The notes under the pieces were generated by a model. It ran no database searches. It was not told the origin of the DNA and saw nothing but the letters and a program-made list of their open reading frames with translations. The position numbers and the translations under genes were made by a program. DNA of 64,000 nt from Planctomycetota bacterium (GTDB taxonomy: Bacteria; Planctomycetota; UBA1135; GCA-002748355): contig JACKHW010000011.1 of NCBI GenBank assembly GCA_020638795.1, forward strand, positions 74,292 through 138,291, written 5' to 3'. The first letter of the stretch is position 1, and each line of letters begins with the position of its first letter. Positions 1-9,363 of the stretch are shown in pieces.

Positions 1-576
1 AGCCAGTCCGTCGACATCGTCACCGTCGGCCCAGGAGAAGAACTTGCCATCGACATGCACGTCGTGCGTGGCGCACCGGTGCGCCCGTTCTGTATCCAAC
101 TACAGTTCGGAATCGGAGGCGGCGACAAGTTGAAGGGAGACTTCGTGAAGAGCGCGGAACGACGTGTGCGACTCGACCCAGGGATGTACTCGATCGGGCT
201 AGCGTCGAAGCCAGGGACCGAAAGTAGCTTGGTCCGCTTCCAAGCAAGTGTCGGCGATCGACGAGTCTTTCCTCCCGACGGATTCATGATTCCCCCGGTC
301 GTGAGCACGGAAAAGGACTTGTCGTCCATGATCGCGATGTTCCTCGATCGTTCCCACCGTGAAGGTGCGTTCATGCGGCTTCATGCAAAGTGCCGAGAAG
401 CTCGACCGCTCGTCGAACGCGCGGTCGCGCAGTGGGAACAGGACCTCACGCAAGTCGATCATGATCGCGCGTATCAAGGTGCGCTCGTCGGACATTCGAG
501 TGCCTACTTCGAAGATCGACGAATTCGGCTTCGTTGGGCAATCAGTCGCGGAAAGACTTTGCTCCAACAGGGCTGA
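1..576 (+). CDS. C-terminal part of an unrecognised protein (5' end outside window)
   Basis: The reading frame is open from the first base of the window and stops at 574-576, so only the last 191 codons are visible and the start lies upstream. The visible part begins with a beta-rich stretch alternating short hydrophobic strands with Gly/Pro turns, which could be a carboxypeptidase-regulatory-like or Ig-like fold. It ends in a charged helical tail rich in Arg and Glu. No catalytic motif, membrane segment or lipobox is visible in this portion. It runs toward the minus-strand kinase gene at 619-3762 with 42 bases between the two stop codons. I do not recognise the family and infer no function. 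Confidence 0.55.
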   Translation, partial: SQSVDIVTVGPGEELAIDMHVVRGAPVRPFCIQLQFGIGGGDKLKGDFVKSAERRVRLDPGMYSIGLASKPGTESSLVRFQASVGDRRVFPPDGFMIPPVVSTEKDLSSMIAMFLDRSHREGAFMRLHAKCREARPLVERAVAQWEQDLTQVDHDRAYQGALVGHSSAYFEDRRIRLRWAISRGKTLLQQG

Positions 577-618
577 GTCTGCGCCGCGCACATACCGAAG
601 GCACGGGAGTCGTGGTAC

Positions 619-3600
619 TCACTCGCGCTCGAAACAGTCGCGATACTCGGAGCTATCGCGAATGAGTTCGAAGTCTTTGGCAGACAATCGACCTCGTTCC
701 GATGGATCGCGCGCAGCGTGCGCTAGGAGATGCTTCGCGAGAGTACGACACCGATCACGCAGTGACTCTCGAGACGTCACCGCGAGCGTCAAAGCGCTTC
801 CCAGGGCTGCTGTAGATTCGATTGACCACTCCTCTGGATGCTCGAACGGGATCAATCGCTCGAGATGCGCGACGGCTTGTTCGGCAGTCGATGCGGACCG
901 CGCTGCGCACTCCACGTAGTCGACGTGGTCCATGGTTCGCCCACCGATTTCGAGAGCTGTCAGCCACGCCGCCGACGCTTCTTCGAAACGCTCGAACGAT
1001 CCCAGCGCGAGAGCGTGTACACGATGCGCATTGTAGGTCGGCTGCAATACACGCGGATGCTTCTGCATCGAGATCGGTAGTGCCGCCAACTGCTCGAGCG
1101 TCTTTTCCGATAGATCCAAGGCACGTTCCATGCGGCCTTGCAACTGCGCCAACTCCGCTTCGTTGCCGAGGCTCGCGATGTAGTTCAATTGGAAACCGAT
1201 CACGTCAGGATGCGATTGCGCCAGGCGACGATGCATCTCGGTGGCGCTCTCCATCGTCGTGTTCGCTGCGTCGACTTCTCCTTGCTCCATCAGAACCGAA
1301 GCCAGAGTCGCGACTTGGCCGGCTTGGGTGGCTTGAAATGGCACGTGATCTGGAAAGCGCGCGAGCAGTCCTCCAAGCACTTCGATCGCCTTTTCGAGCC
1401 TCGAGCGCGCGAGTTTGAGAGAATCTGCGACCTGCTCCGGAGTCGCGGACATCGACTTCGACATGGCATCCAAAGTCAGGGACGCAGCCCCGAACTCCGC
1501 TTGCGCGTACACCGTCGCGTACTGCGGATTGTCCCGATGAGCCTCGGACAGGATTCGCATCGGCTCACTCGTCGAAGCAAACATGTCCGCGCCCTGCTGG
1601 ACCCGCCCCAACTGTGCTTCGGCATACGCCAAATTCTGGGTCGTATACGCCTGCCGCAATCGAAGCTCGGGGTCCTCCGGAAAGAGCTTGGTCAGTTCGC
1701 GAAGATCCTCTTCGTTCTTGCGGAGGAGGTCGGCGCTTTCCTGCATGTGCCCCGTTTGGGACAGCACGTTGGCGTGGTTGTTCCGCGCTTCGCAGCGCGC
1801 CAGCCGGAACTCGCGGGAGCCGGGTGAGCGTTCGATCAACAGGTCGTGCAGCGAGGCGGCTCGAAGATACGCCTTCGTCGCAGCTTCGTAGTCCGGCACG
1901 TCTTGATAGTAGACCCCCAAGTGGGAATGGACGTGCGCGAGCGAGAGCGCTGCGCCGTTGGACAACGTGCGATCCGTGCCGAGCGACTCCAGGTACTCGA
2001 TGGCCTTGCGGAAGTGGACCACCGCTTGGGTGACCTCTTTCGATCGCTGCAACAAGGTGCCGAGAACGCGGTGCGCCGAACCCAGCAATTCGACGGAGGT
2101 CGCGTCACTCGCTTGCGCGCGCCCGTACGCCTCGGCAGTCTCGAGGGCACGGCGTGCGTAGGCGATGGCTTGCGCATCCTTGCCCAACTGACCGTTCACA
2201 TTGGCGAGGAACATCAGCGTTCGCGCGCCCTGACCCTGCACCGCGGGAAATTTCGACTCGAATTCGCCGAGTTCGCCGAGTAGGTGCTCGGCCTTCTCGA
2301 GCAGCGCTCGGCGTACGCCGGCCAACGGATTCTGCTCGACACGCGCAACCACGAGACGGTTGAGTGTCGTGCCTGCCGTGATTTCGACCAAGAGTTCGTC
2401 GATCACATCGAGTGTTCGGTCGACCTGGTGCTCCGCCATGCGACGCGCAGCCTGCTCGTTCGTCGTTGCGGCATCGGCGATGCGCCGGGCAGCCTTCGCG
2501 TCCGCAAGTGCAAATATCGTGATCCACAACGCCGCGATCAGCGTCGCGAGAAGAGCCACAGAACTTCCGACGGCCAGTTTGTGACGGCGGACGAACTTGC
2601 CCATCACGTAGCGCATCGAGTGCCGCTTCGCGACGACGGGACGACCTTCCAAGTAATTCCGCAGGTCGGCACCGAACTGCTCGACGGACGGGTATCGATC
2701 CTCGGGCTTCTTCGCGAGCGTCTTCAAGACGATGGTTTCGAGTTCGCCGCGCAGCTGCCCTGACAGCTGCTTCTCCGTCGTCGATCGGCGGCGTACGACA
2801 TCATCGATGCCGAGCGACGCATCGGGTCCCGACGGCGGCTTCGATCGTTGCGTTGCACGAGCGAGTGCGGTCCGCAACAGCTGCGGATCGCGATTGCAAA
2901 CGACATCGTGAACACCCACCCGATCGAGCCCCTCGAGATCGTACGGGAGCTGCCCACTGAGAAGTTGGTAGAGGACGACCCCGAGCGAATACTGATCCGA
3001 GGCCGTCGTCGCTCGAATCCCTCGGTGCTGTTCGGGACTCGCGAAGAGTGGCGTATACCGCCGAAACTCGGTTCGAGTCGCCTCATTCGTCGCATCGGAG
3101 TCGACGAGCGTGGCAATCCCGAAGTCGACGAGCTTCGGGACACCATCCGCGACGAGAATGTTGCCGGGTTTCAGATCGCGATGGATGATCCCACTCCGGT
3201 GTGCGAAATCGACGGCATCACATACAGCCGCGAACAGGCGCACTCGCTCGCGGATCGACATGGCCTGAGCGTCGCAGTACGCATCGAGGTGCTGCCCGTC
3301 GACATACTCCATGACGAGATAGGCCTGCCCATCGGCCGTCACCCCCGCGTCGAGGAGTTTCGCGATTCCCGGATGCTCGAGCGCGCCCTGCGAACGCGCT
3401 TCTCGTCGGTAGAGTCGCTGGATCTCGGCGGGATCCCCACCGCGGCGTAAGAATTTGATGGCAACCCGACGCTCGAAATCCCGCGTGCGCACGGCCTCGT
3501 AGACATCGCCCATGCCGCCACCCCCGATGCGGCGTTCGATCCGATAGTCGCCGAACACGTGACCGACGCGCGAATCGTCGAGCATCGGGCCCGTGGCGGG

Positions 3601-3762
3601 ATCCAAGAAACCGTCCTGCTCGGATCGGCGATGATGCTCGAGCAGCTCTCGCAACGCGGCTCGAAGATCGACGTCGTCGAGACCTGCCAGGAAGATCTCC
3701 CGTTCGGCATCGGTCGATTGGACCAACTCGTCGAACAACTTCCTGACTTCGCTCTGATCCAC
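619..3762 (-). CDS. Transmembrane Ser/Thr protein kinase with TPR-rich C-terminal region
   Basis: This 1047-residue protein starts at a GTG (3760-3762). An N-terminal helical leader (about 1-60) of the kind seen in planctomycete kinases precedes a complete Hanks-type kinase domain. Visible motifs are the Gly-rich loop GGGGMGDVYEA near 80-90, ATP-binding Lys103 in AIKF, the catalytic HRDLKPGN at 194-201 and DFG at 213-215, followed by FASPEQ in place of APE. A single hydrophobic segment near 395-420 should be a membrane helix, placing the kinase in the cytoplasm. The remaining 600 residues are helical with TPR-like repeats (alternating small and aromatic positions, A-x-AYARRALE type), probably for protein contacts. 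The gene is divergent from an ECF sigma factor, a common planctomycete arrangement that suggests the kinase modulates that factor; this link is inferred. Confidence 0.93.
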   Translation of the reverse strand: MDQSEVRKLFDELVQSTDAEREIFLAGLDDVDLRAALRELLEHHRRSEQDGFLDPATGPMLDDSRVGHVFGDYRIERRIGGGGMGDVYEAVRTRDFERRVAIKFLRRGGDPAEIQRLYRREARSQGALEHPGIAKLLDAGVTADGQAYLVMEYVDGQHLDAYCDAQAMSIRERVRLFAAVCDAVDFAHRSGIIHRDLKPGNILVADGVPKLVDFGIATLVDSDATNEATRTEFRRYTPLFASPEQHRGIRATTASDQYSLGVVLYQLLSGQLPYDLEGLDRVGVHDVVCNRDPQLLRTALARATQRSKPPSGPDASLGIDDVVRRRSTTEKQLSGQLRGELETIVLKTLAKKPEDRYPSVEQFGADLRNYLEGRPVVAKRHSMRYVMGKFVRRHKLAVGSSVALLATLIAALWITIFALADAKAARRIADAATTNEQAARRMAEHQVDRTLDVIDELLVEITAGTTLNRLVVARVEQNPLAGVRRALLEKAEHLLGELGEFESKFPAVQGQGARTLMFLANVNGQLGKDAQAIAYARRALETAEAYGRAQASDATSVELLGSAHRVLGTLLQRSKEVTQAVVHFRKAIEYLESLGTDRTLSNGAALSLAHVHSHLGVYYQDVPDYEAATKAYLRAASLHDLLIERSPGSREFRLARCEARNNHANVLSQTGHMQESADLLRKNEEDLRELTKLFPEDPELRLRQAYTTQNLAYAEAQLGRVQQGADMFASTSEPMRILSEAHRDNPQYATVYAQAEFGAASLTLDAMSKSMSATPEQVADSLKLARSRLEKAIEVLGGLLARFPDHVPFQATQAGQVATLASVLMEQGEVDAANTTMESATEMHRRLAQSHPDVIGFQLNYIASLGNEAELAQLQGRMERALDLSEKTLEQLAALPISMQKHPRVLQPTYNAHRVHALALGSFERFEEASAAWLTALEIGGRTMDHVDYVECAARSASTAEQAVAHLERLIPFEHPEEWSIESTAALGSALTLAVTSRESLRDRCRTLAKHLLAHAARDPSERGRLSAKDFELIRDSSEYRDCFERE

Positions 3763-3844
3763 GAGGCACCGAATCTTCTATGGGTAAAGTGTCGAACGTT
3801 TGGCTGGTAGTATGTCCGCACGTTCGCGCGACGGACCGAGGAAG
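3763..3844. promoter_or_regulatory. Shared divergent promoter region between kinase and ECF sigma genes
   Basis: This 82-base gap separates the GTG start of the kinase (minus strand) from the preferred ATG of the ECF sigma factor (plus strand), so both promoters must lie here or overlap the starts. Ahead of the sigma factor ATG, 3838-3844 reads GAGGAAG, a good ribosome binding site that supports the start at 3845 over the upstream in-frame ATGs at 3800 and 3812. I could not identify a -35/-10 pair with confidence. Confidence 0.4.
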
Positions 3845-4372
3845 ATGTCAGCAGAACCCGAAGAACCTAGCAGCGGTCTGCCGCTGGACACGATGCTCTA
3901 CGACGAGCTGCGTGCCGCAGCCCGCTCCGCGATGCGCAACGAACGGCGACTCGATCACACCTTGCAGGCGACCGCGCTCGTGCACGAGGCGTTCGTGCGG
4001 ATGCGTGATCACGAAGACCTGAAGAACGTTCCCAAGCGCAACCTGATGCGGATCGCAGGAACGGTGATGCGCCGTGTGCTCGTCGATCACGCCCGCCGCA
4101 AGCACGCGGAAAAACGGGGCAAGGACTGGGGGCGCATCACCCTCGACGAGCAGTTGCTGCCGGCATCCGAGAGCATCGACGTGCTGACGTTGCACGAAGC
4201 ACTGACCGCGCTCGAGGCAGAAGAGCCGCGCGCAGCGAAGGTCGTCGAGCACCGTTTCTTCGGCGGCTGCACGATGACCGAAATCGCCGAGCTGTTGGGA
4301 ATCTCGGAACGGACCGCTCACGGGGACTGGTCCTACGCACGCGCGTGGCTGCGACGCCGCATGGAGGGCTGA
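3845..4372 (+). CDS. RNA polymerase sigma factor, ECF subfamily (PF07638/TIGR02999 type)
   Basis: This is a 175-residue sigma-70 family protein with regions 2 and 4 only. Region 2 shows ALVHEAFVRM and the MRRVLVDHARRKHAEKRG stretch characteristic of the PF07638 family common in Planctomycetota and Acidobacteria. Region 4 shows the helix-turn-helix TMTEIAELLGISERTAHGDW. It should direct RNA polymerase to a small set of promoters. The start at 3845 is chosen for its GAGGAAG ribosome binding site; longer in-frame forms exist. It is divergent from the TPR kinase at 619-3762, and the pair probably forms one signalling module. No anti-sigma factor is encoded next to it, which fits control by phosphorylation; that is inference. 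Confidence 0.93.
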   Translation: MSAEPEEPSSGLPLDTMLYDELRAAARSAMRNERRLDHTLQATALVHEAFVRMRDHEDLKNVPKRNLMRIAGTVMRRVLVDHARRKHAEKRGKDWGRITLDEQLLPASESIDVLTLHEALTALEAEEPRAAKVVEHRFFGGCTMTEIAELLGISERTAHGDWSYARAWLRRRMEG

Positions 4373-4393
4373 CGCCGAGCCCCGACGCGGCGT

Positions 4394-5089
4394 TCATGCC
4401 GCTTGGATGCGAAGCGTGTCCCCGAAGAGTTCGGAAAGCCCGCGGCGCTCGGCAAGGCGGCTCGGTGGGACGGCCCACAGCAGAGCCTTGCTGCAGAGCG
4501 CTTGTCGATCGGCACCTGCCATCACCAGCACCTGCGCACATCGCGGAGCTTTGTGCATGACGCTGAGGCCCAGCGGGGTCATCGGTTGACCGAGCTTGCC
4601 GGGGACCGGGCTGTCGACATCGAACCCATTTTCGACCATGGCGCGCAGGCTCTCGGCATCGTCCGACTTCAACGCCGAGAGCAATGCACGACGCTGCTGA
4701 TACATGGATGCAGAACCCACGTGTTCGCGCAGCGGTTCCCACTGCCAAGCGAGCACGAGCCCGACGATCATCGCCACATGAACGAGGTTGTAGAACAGCA
4801 CATACGATCCGTTGACGACGAGCGTGTCGCTGCGTGAAATCGCGAAGATCACGACGTCGAAGAATGCAATCGACATGAAGACCGCGAGCGCGGAGGCGAG
4901 CAGCTGCCGCGTGGCCCATGGATTGCGGAGCGCGTGTCCGGCACAGGCAATGCCCAGCGAGACGGCTGCGAGCGTGTTGATGATGCCATGCGCCGAGAAG
5001 TCGCCGACGATCACGGAGCGTGTCGCCATCCACAGTGCTGCAGCGCCGAGCGCGACCGTGATGGCAAGGATGAGCTGTTGCTTGTTCAT
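4394..5089 (-). CDS. Small membrane protein with ankyrin-like C-terminus
   Basis: This is a 231-residue protein. The start at 5087-5089 is preferred over the longer frame because it has a GAGGAAG-type ribosome binding site and opens directly with a hydrophobic segment (LILAITVALGAAALWMA). About four membrane helices fill the first 130 residues. The cytoplasmic tail contains two ankyrin-like units: one with RRALLSALKSDDAESLRAMV and NGFDVDSP, another with TPLGLSVMHKAPRCAQVLVM and AGADRQAL. Ankyrin repeats bind proteins; the partner is unknown. The gene converges on the ECF sigma gene 21 bases away and lies 88 bases downstream of the TPR protein at 5178-5978, probably in the same transcript. Confidence 0.7.
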   Translation of the reverse strand: MNKQQLILAITVALGAAALWMATRSVIVGDFSAHGIINTLAAVSLGIACAGHALRNPWATRQLLASALAVFMSIAFFDVVIFAISRSDTLVVNGSYVLFYNLVHVAMIVGLVLAWQWEPLREHVGSASMYQQRRALLSALKSDDAESLRAMVENGFDVDSPVPGKLGQPMTPLGLSVMHKAPRCAQVLVMAGADRQALCSKALLWAVPPSRLAERRGLSELFGDTLRIQAA

Positions 5090-5177
5090 GGTTTTCTTCC
5101 TCTTGTCGAGTCTGAAGGGTGACACCGAGCAGGGCGCAAGAACGGCCGAGAACCTGCAAGGGGCACGACGACGATGT

Positions 5178-5978
5178 CTACTTCGTGAGGTCCTGGCTTG
5201 CGCGTTGCATGATTCCGCGCAGTCGTTTCGCGCGCGCGGGGTCCACGCGCGCAAGGACATTCGCATGCCGTTCTGCAGCGACCCAGTCGCGACGCCGCAC
5301 GGCCAGAAGCGCGGAGTTGTAGCGAACATCTCGGTGCTCCGGCACGACGCGAAGCACGGCTTCGAAGAGCTCCTCGGCTTCGACGTCCCGTCCCTCGTTC
5401 AGAAAGAGCCCAGCGAGATTGGCGCGCGCATCGACGTCGTCGGGGTCGAGTTCGCATGCACGTCGAAACGCGGCAATCGCCGTGACCGTGTCTCGGAGTT
5501 CGACCGCGCAGACTCCGAGGTTGTAGTGCAGGTTCGCGTTGTCCGGATCGAGTTCGAGGGCCTTCTGCTGAGCCTGCCGTTCCTCCTCGAAGCGTCCCAG
5601 GCGTCCATAGGCCGTTCCGAGATTCGCCCAGGCGCGGGCGCGGTGACCGAAGTCGCGAGTCAACTGCTCGAGAACCTCCAAGGACTCACGGCTCAGGTCG
5701 AGATCGTGATCGCGTTCCCCGAGGTCACTGAGGGCGGCACCGAGGCTGGCACGAAGGTCGAAGTGCTTTGGGTCCAGGCGGAGCCCCGTTCGAAACTCTC
5801 GGATCGCACCGCGCACATCCTGTTGCTCGATCAAGCCCAGGCCGCGCTGCAGACAAGCCCGGGCAGCGTCTATCGATTCCGTCGCGTTCGCTTCTCCGCA
5901 ACCAAATGCGACGGATGAGCCGCCAACGATCAAGAAGAGGAGGACACAGGTCGACGATCCGCGAGTTGTGATGTTCAT
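5178..5978 (-). CDS. Exported TPR-repeat protein
   Basis: This is a 266-residue protein. The start at 5976-5978 gives a clear N-terminal signal (Arg followed by CVLLFLIVGGSSVAFGCG), with a Cys at the end that could be a lipobox. The mature part is a run of at least four or five 34-residue TPR units, visible as repeated LGAALSDLGER, LGTAYGRLGRFEEE, NLGVCAVELRDTVTA and LAGLFLNEGRDVEA segments. It should act as a protein-binding scaffold outside the cytoplasmic membrane. It is divergent from the kinase at 6068, 89 bases away. Confidence 0.82.
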   Translation of the reverse strand: MNITTRGSSTCVLLFLIVGGSSVAFGCGEANATESIDAARACLQRGLGLIEQQDVRGAIREFRTGLRLDPKHFDLRASLGAALSDLGERDHDLDLSRESLEVLEQLTRDFGHRARAWANLGTAYGRLGRFEEERQAQQKALELDPDNANLHYNLGVCAVELRDTVTAIAAFRRACELDPDDVDARANLAGLFLNEGRDVEAEELFEAVLRVVPEHRDVRYNSALLAVRRRDWVAAERHANVLARVDPARAKRLRGIMQRASQDLTK

Positions 5979-6067
5979 GACCCAAGGAGCGTGAAACTCG
6001 CCGCCGAACTGCAGGACGTTTCGAAAATGTCTGCAGGGTTCGCACCTGCGTTGCGCCCAGGACAGCA

Positions 6068-8137
6068 ATGGCCTGTGACCGCAGAGAAGTCCGTAGGATC
6101 TTCGATCTTGCACTCGCGGTGTCTCGGAGACGTCGCGAGGAGGTCGTCTCCGAAGCGTGCGGCGACGATGACGCCCTGCGCCGTGAAGTTGCGGCTCTGC
6201 TCGAACACGCGGACGATGCCCATCAGGCGGGATTCCTCGAAAAGAGCCGCTGGACGGAGGTCCCCGTAGAACTGCTGCACACCCCGGAGCTTCGACCGGG
6301 GGACAGAATCGACAACTTCGAGGTGCGTCGGAAGCTCGGCGAAGGCAGCTTCGGCGTCGTCTACGAGGCCACGCAGTTCCCGGCCGGGCGCACCGTGGCC
6401 CTCAAGGTCATGCGCCGGGAACGCTGCGGGCCGCTGCAGCGCTACTTCCTCAACGAGATTCGATATCTGGCCCGATTCCACCATCGCGGGATCGCGCAGA
6501 TCTACGAGGCTGGCAAGGCCAGCACCGAGCATGGTGAGCTGCCGTACTTCGCGATGGAACTCGTCGACGGACCGTCGCTGCTCGAGTACGCATGCCGCAA
6601 CGCGATGTCGACGCGCGACCGAGTGCGACTCTTGATCGAAGTCTGCGAAGCAGTCCAGTACGCCCACGACCACGGAGTGCTGCACCGCGACCTCAAGCCG
6701 GACAACATCCTCGTCACGGGCGATGGCATTCCGAAGATCCTGGACTTCGGCATCGCACGACCACTCGCCGAAGACATGAGCCGGTCCATGATCGACTTCG
6801 AGTCGGGACGTCCGATGGGAACGCTCGCCTACATGAGCCCGGAGCAGACCCTGGGTAACCCGGAGATCGTCGACGTGCGCAGCGACGTGTACGCGCTCGG
6901 CGCCGTGGGATACGAACTGCTCAGCGGCGCCCATCCGATCGAATGGGGTGCTGCCGATCTCGATCGTGCACGAATCGCGATCCGCGAACAGGACCCCGTG
7001 CCGCTCAGCCGTCGCGATCCGGAGCTTCGCGGGGACTGGACGGCGATCTTCGACAAGGCGCTGCGAAAGGTGCCGGCACAGCGGTACGCCTCACCCCGTG
7101 ACTTCGCGGCAGACCTGCGTGACGTTCTCGAACATCGACCGATCGCAGCGCGACCGATCTCGATGCTCGAGCGTGCGTCCAAGTGGATCCGACGGCACCG
7201 TCTCGCCGTTGCTTCGCTGTCGACCATCTTCGTGACCCTGGGCACCGCGACGACCGTGTCGTCTTGCTTCTACTTCGAAGCACGGTCGAACCTGCGAAAC
7301 GCGCAAGTCCAGCGAACCGCCTGGGAACTCGGCACCGAATGCGAGTTGATCGCACTCGAAGATCTGGCCTCGAGCGACTCCAGTCCCTCGATGGCCGCTT
7401 TTCTCGCCGAGAAGCGACGCGTACTCCACGGCAAGCTTCCCCTGCTCGAAGCTCGTGACGACTTGTACGGCGTTCTCGTTGCGAGCCTCGGACGCCAGTA
7501 CCTGCGTGTGGACCGCCTGGATGAAGCTCTCGAGGAGTTGCGCTTCGGGTACGATCTGCTCACCGAGACACTCGGGGAAGCACATCCACAAACGTTGCGG
7601 ACGCGCTCCGATCTCGGCGAGGCGCTCGCCCGTGCAGGGAATCGCACGGAGGGAATCCGAGAACTCGAAGCGACGCTGACGGTTCGCAAACAGAACCGAA
7701 TCGAGGACCCACTCGGCGATCGGTGGAGCTGGCTCGCTTTGTCGCGAGCTCATGAAGCGGACAACGCGATCCGCGAGAGCGCCGCCGCATTGGAGCGCGG
7801 GATCGAACTGGGACAGTTCGTCTGGGGCGATGGCTTTCGCCGCACTCCGGATCTCCAGATTCACCTCAGCGCCGCATTGCGTCGACTCGATCAGACGGAC
7901 CGCGCAGAACGAGCCGCATTGACGGCGCTGCACCTCGCCGTCACGTGCTCCGGACGGGGCTCGGTAGCCACGCGACGTGCGCGACTCGAGCTTGCCCGCG
8001 TGCACCTCCAGCAGGGCAGACGAGCCGACGCGATCCGGGAGACCGAGTCCGCGACGCACGACAGCCCACTCGATCCGAGCCTTCGACGCGAAATCGCCGA
8101 ACTTCGCAACGAGCTTTCCCTGCGCACCATGCGCTGA
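6068..8137 (+). CDS. Transmembrane Ser/Thr protein kinase with TPR C-terminal region
   Basis: This 689-residue protein has the same plan as the kinase at 619-3762 but is shorter. A helical leader (REVRRIFD, ALRREVAALLEH) comes first. The kinase domain follows, with LGEGSFGVVYEA near residue 89, ALKVM, HRDLKPDN near 205, DFG near 226 and YMSPEQ. A hydrophobic segment near 378-400 (SLSTIFVTLGTATTVSS) is the likely membrane helix. The C-terminal 280 residues are TPR-like and contain the LTETLGEAHPQTLRTRSDLGEAL type of unit (TPR_12 or kinesin light chain type). No sigma factor is adjacent. It is followed after 26 bases by the Sel1 lipoprotein gene, so the two may be co-transcribed. Confidence 0.93.
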   Translation: MACDRREVRRIFDLALAVSRRRREEVVSEACGDDDALRREVAALLEHADDAHQAGFLEKSRWTEVPVELLHTPELRPGDRIDNFEVRRKLGEGSFGVVYEATQFPAGRTVALKVMRRERCGPLQRYFLNEIRYLARFHHRGIAQIYEAGKASTEHGELPYFAMELVDGPSLLEYACRNAMSTRDRVRLLIEVCEAVQYAHDHGVLHRDLKPDNILVTGDGIPKILDFGIARPLAEDMSRSMIDFESGRPMGTLAYMSPEQTLGNPEIVDVRSDVYALGAVGYELLSGAHPIEWGAADLDRARIAIREQDPVPLSRRDPELRGDWTAIFDKALRKVPAQRYASPRDFAADLRDVLEHRPIAARPISMLERASKWIRRHRLAVASLSTIFVTLGTATTVSSCFYFEARSNLRNAQVQRTAWELGTECELIALEDLASSDSSPSMAAFLAEKRRVLHGKLPLLEARDDLYGVLVASLGRQYLRVDRLDEALEELRFGYDLLTETLGEAHPQTLRTRSDLGEALARAGNRTEGIRELEATLTVRKQNRIEDPLGDRWSWLALSRAHEADNAIRESAAALERGIELGQFVWGDGFRRTPDLQIHLSAALRRLDQTDRAERAALTALHLAVTCSGRGSVATRRARLELARVHLQQGRRADAIRETESATHDSPLDPSLRREIAELRNELSLRTMR

Positions 8138-8163
8138 TTCCACTCGCTGACCCGAGGACCGTC

Positions 8164-9363
8164 ATGAGAACCACGAAGCTCCTACTCCTGGTGTGCGCAC
8201 CGATGACCGCGTGCGGCCAAGCATCGCTCGACACCGACATCCAGGCCTGTCTCGCGGACCTGCAACGAGGGATTGGAACCGCGGCTGCCGTCTACGAGCG
8301 AGCTCCGGATCGGTTCGAGACGTGGCTTGCCGCGGAAGCCGCGGGAGACCCGGCCGGTTCTTGGCTCGTCGGTCGCTGTTTCGCTGTCGGCGCAGCGGGC
8401 CTCGACCCGAGCATGGATCAGGCCGTCGACCACTATCGAGTGGCCGCCGAGGCAGGGTTCGCGCTCGCACGCAACAGCCTTGCGGGTTGCTACCGACGTG
8501 GCACCGGAGTCCAGCGTGACTGGCAGCGCGCCGACGACCTGTATCGTCGTGCCGCGGAAGCGGGGATCACGGTCGCATGGACCAACCGAGCACGCATGCG
8601 GCTCTACGATGGTGATGCGCGACGCGACGTCGACACCGCGCGTCAATATCTCGACAAGGCCGCGGCTCTCGGCGACGCGTTGGCGCCCATGGAGATCGCG
8701 TTTCTTCACGGTCGTGGCGACGGCGTTCCGCGCGATACATCGCGCGCGGTCGAACTCTTGAAGTCTGCAGCGAACAACGGGTCGGTTCGAGCGACGCGTG
8801 AACTCGCCTTCCACTTGTGGAAGGGACATGGTTGCGAACGGAACGAGGCCGAGGGTTTGGAGCGCATGCGCCAGGCCGCCGAAGCCGGCGATCCCGAGGC
8901 CATGTTTCGGATCGCGCTCGCGCTACGCAACGGGCAAGCATGCGAAGTCGACAAGGCATCGGCCCTACGCTGGGCCGAGCGCAGCGCGCGACGTGGCCAC
9001 CACGACGGCATGACGTTCGTCGCCATTGCACTGCAAAAAGGCGAGGATGCCCCACGCGACGAAGCGCGTGCGAAGGACCTCTTCGAGCGAGCTGCGAAGC
9101 AGGGGAACACGACTGCGATGATCAACCTCGGCACGATGCTCATCGACGGGAAGGGCGCGCGGGCCGAACCTGAAGTCGGCATGCAGTGGCTTCGTCGAGC
9201 AGCGGAAGCAGGTCATGCGACGGCATGGTTCTTACTCGGCCTTCGATACGAAGAAGGTCTCGGAACCCGAACCTACCTCGAAGAAGCCACGGCGTGCTAC
9301 CGAAAAGGTGCTGCTGCAGGGGACGACGACGCGATTGCACGCCTTGCGAGCCTGAACCGATGA
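8164..9363 (+). CDS. Sel1-repeat (SEL1-like TPR) lipoprotein
   Basis: This is a 399-residue protein. The start at 8164 is chosen because it opens a short lipoprotein signal (MRTTKLLLLVCAPMTACGQ, lipobox-like TAC). The longer in-frame form would begin inside the kinase gene. The mature part is built of about eight Sel1 units of 36 residues, recognisable by repeated A-x2-G-x2-xA-x3-LG-x4-GxG patterns such as RAAEAGHATAWFLLGLRYEEG and YRRAAEAG. Sel1 repeats form a protein-binding solenoid; no enzymatic domain is present. It overlaps the next gene by ATGA, so the two are translationally coupled and follow the kinase. Confidence 0.85.
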   Translation: MRTTKLLLLVCAPMTACGQASLDTDIQACLADLQRGIGTAAAVYERAPDRFETWLAAEAAGDPAGSWLVGRCFAVGAAGLDPSMDQAVDHYRVAAEAGFALARNSLAGCYRRGTGVQRDWQRADDLYRRAAEAGITVAWTNRARMRLYDGDARRDVDTARQYLDKAAALGDALAPMEIAFLHGRGDGVPRDTSRAVELLKSAANNGSVRATRELAFHLWKGHGCERNEAEGLERMRQAAEAGDPEAMFRIALALRNGQACEVDKASALRWAERSARRGHHDGMTFVAIALQKGEDAPRDEARAKDLFERAAKQGNTTAMINLGTMLIDGKGARAEPEVGMQWLRRAAEAGHATAWFLLGLRYEEGLGTRTYLEEATACYRKGAAAGDDDAIARLASLNR